Source of the DNA: Tenacibaculum sp. L6
GTDB lineage: Bacteria > Bacteroidota > Bacteroidia > Flavobacteriales > Flavobacteriaceae
Length of the DNA: 43,649 nt
Direction: 5' to 3'
Assembly (NCBI RefSeq): GCF_028823685.1
Contig: NZ_JAPEHZ010000016.1
Span: 1 to 43,649 of the forward strand
Shown here: one piece after another, positions 43,576-43,649 of the stretch
How positions within the stretch are numbered: position 1 is the stretch's first letter
Layout: each line of letters begins with the position of its first letter
Translations under genes and position numbers: made by a program
The notes under the pieces: model-generated
What the model was told of the DNA's origin: nothing
Databases searched by the model: none
Seen by the model: only the letters and a program-made list of their open reading frames with translations

Positions 43576-43649
43576 AACAATATTTATGTAAACAAGTAAC
43601 ATTGTTTTCATTGTGTAAATTATTTGAATTAGTTGATTAACAAAAAAGC

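Noticed and set aside
1..43649. tRNA, rRNA, insertion sequences, prophage or CRISPR array
   Set aside because: Looked for on both strands by eye; no transposase or integrase proteins, terminal inverted repeats or cloverleaf sequences found.

Overview
The window is a stretch of bacterial chromosome from the Bacteroidota, most likely a marine member of the Flavobacteriaceae; Tenacibaculum or a close relative is my best guess, from protein flavour only. The grounds are low GC, almost no Shine-Dalgarno sequences, promoter-like motifs of the Bacteroidota type (TTTG, about 20 nt, TAnnTTTG), and lineage-specific families (DUF4290, the SatD/DUF3307 pair, head-GIN DUF2807 proteins, a DnaJ with half a zinc finger, a MurA with Asp in place of the catalytic Cys). 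I see no rRNA, tRNA, insertion sequence, prophage or CRISPR array. This is core genome with some lineage-specific operons.

Layout. 1-6.3 kb (minus): the chaperone pair grpE-dnaJ, then murA, DUF4290 and uvrD. 6.3-8.35 kb (plus): a three-gene operon (SatD-like protein with an HTH, DUF3307 membrane protein, membrane-anchored unknown) preceded by a row of CGAAT-N8-ATTCG elements with an exact 28-bp period. 8.35-12.4 kb (minus): a tight five-gene operon of GshB-like ATP-grasp ligase, 3-mercaptopyruvate sulfurtransferase, N-formylglutamate amidohydrolase-like protein, QEGLA/MATCAP-type metallopeptidase and a small membrane protein. It looks like a coherent but uncharacterised pathway, and the peptidase reading frame is interrupted at a UUU-UGA-C site. 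12.5-15 kb: a dicarboxylate symporter, a DUF937 protein and a small membrane protein. 15.2-21.5 kb (minus): parE, two small membrane proteins, parC and mscS. 21.6-28.9 kb (minus): guaB, a four-TM protein with an FMN-binding protein, a porin, a lipoprotein 5'-nucleotidase, a secreted metallopeptidase-like protein and HMG-CoA lyase. 29.1-32 kb (plus): an ECF sigma factor, a likely anti-sigma factor and two exported repeat proteins. 32-36.7 kb: valS (minus), a DUF1573 protein (plus) and a double-retropepsin/PDZ protein (minus). 36.9-43.5 kb (plus): an aminotransferase, murB, a small Cys protein, a degenerate family-2 glycosyltransferase, a second ECF sigma factor, an overlooked 46-codon gene, a non-canonical Nramp transporter and lipA.

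Most interesting: the ATP-grasp/QEGLA operon and its apparent +1 frameshift; the phased operator array before the SatD-like gene; a glycosyltransferase that has lost all its usual catalytic motifs; an Nramp-like transporter without the DPGN metal motif; and the Cys-to-Asp MurA, which predicts intrinsic fosfomycin resistance. Family names come from recognising motifs by eye. No database search was possible.
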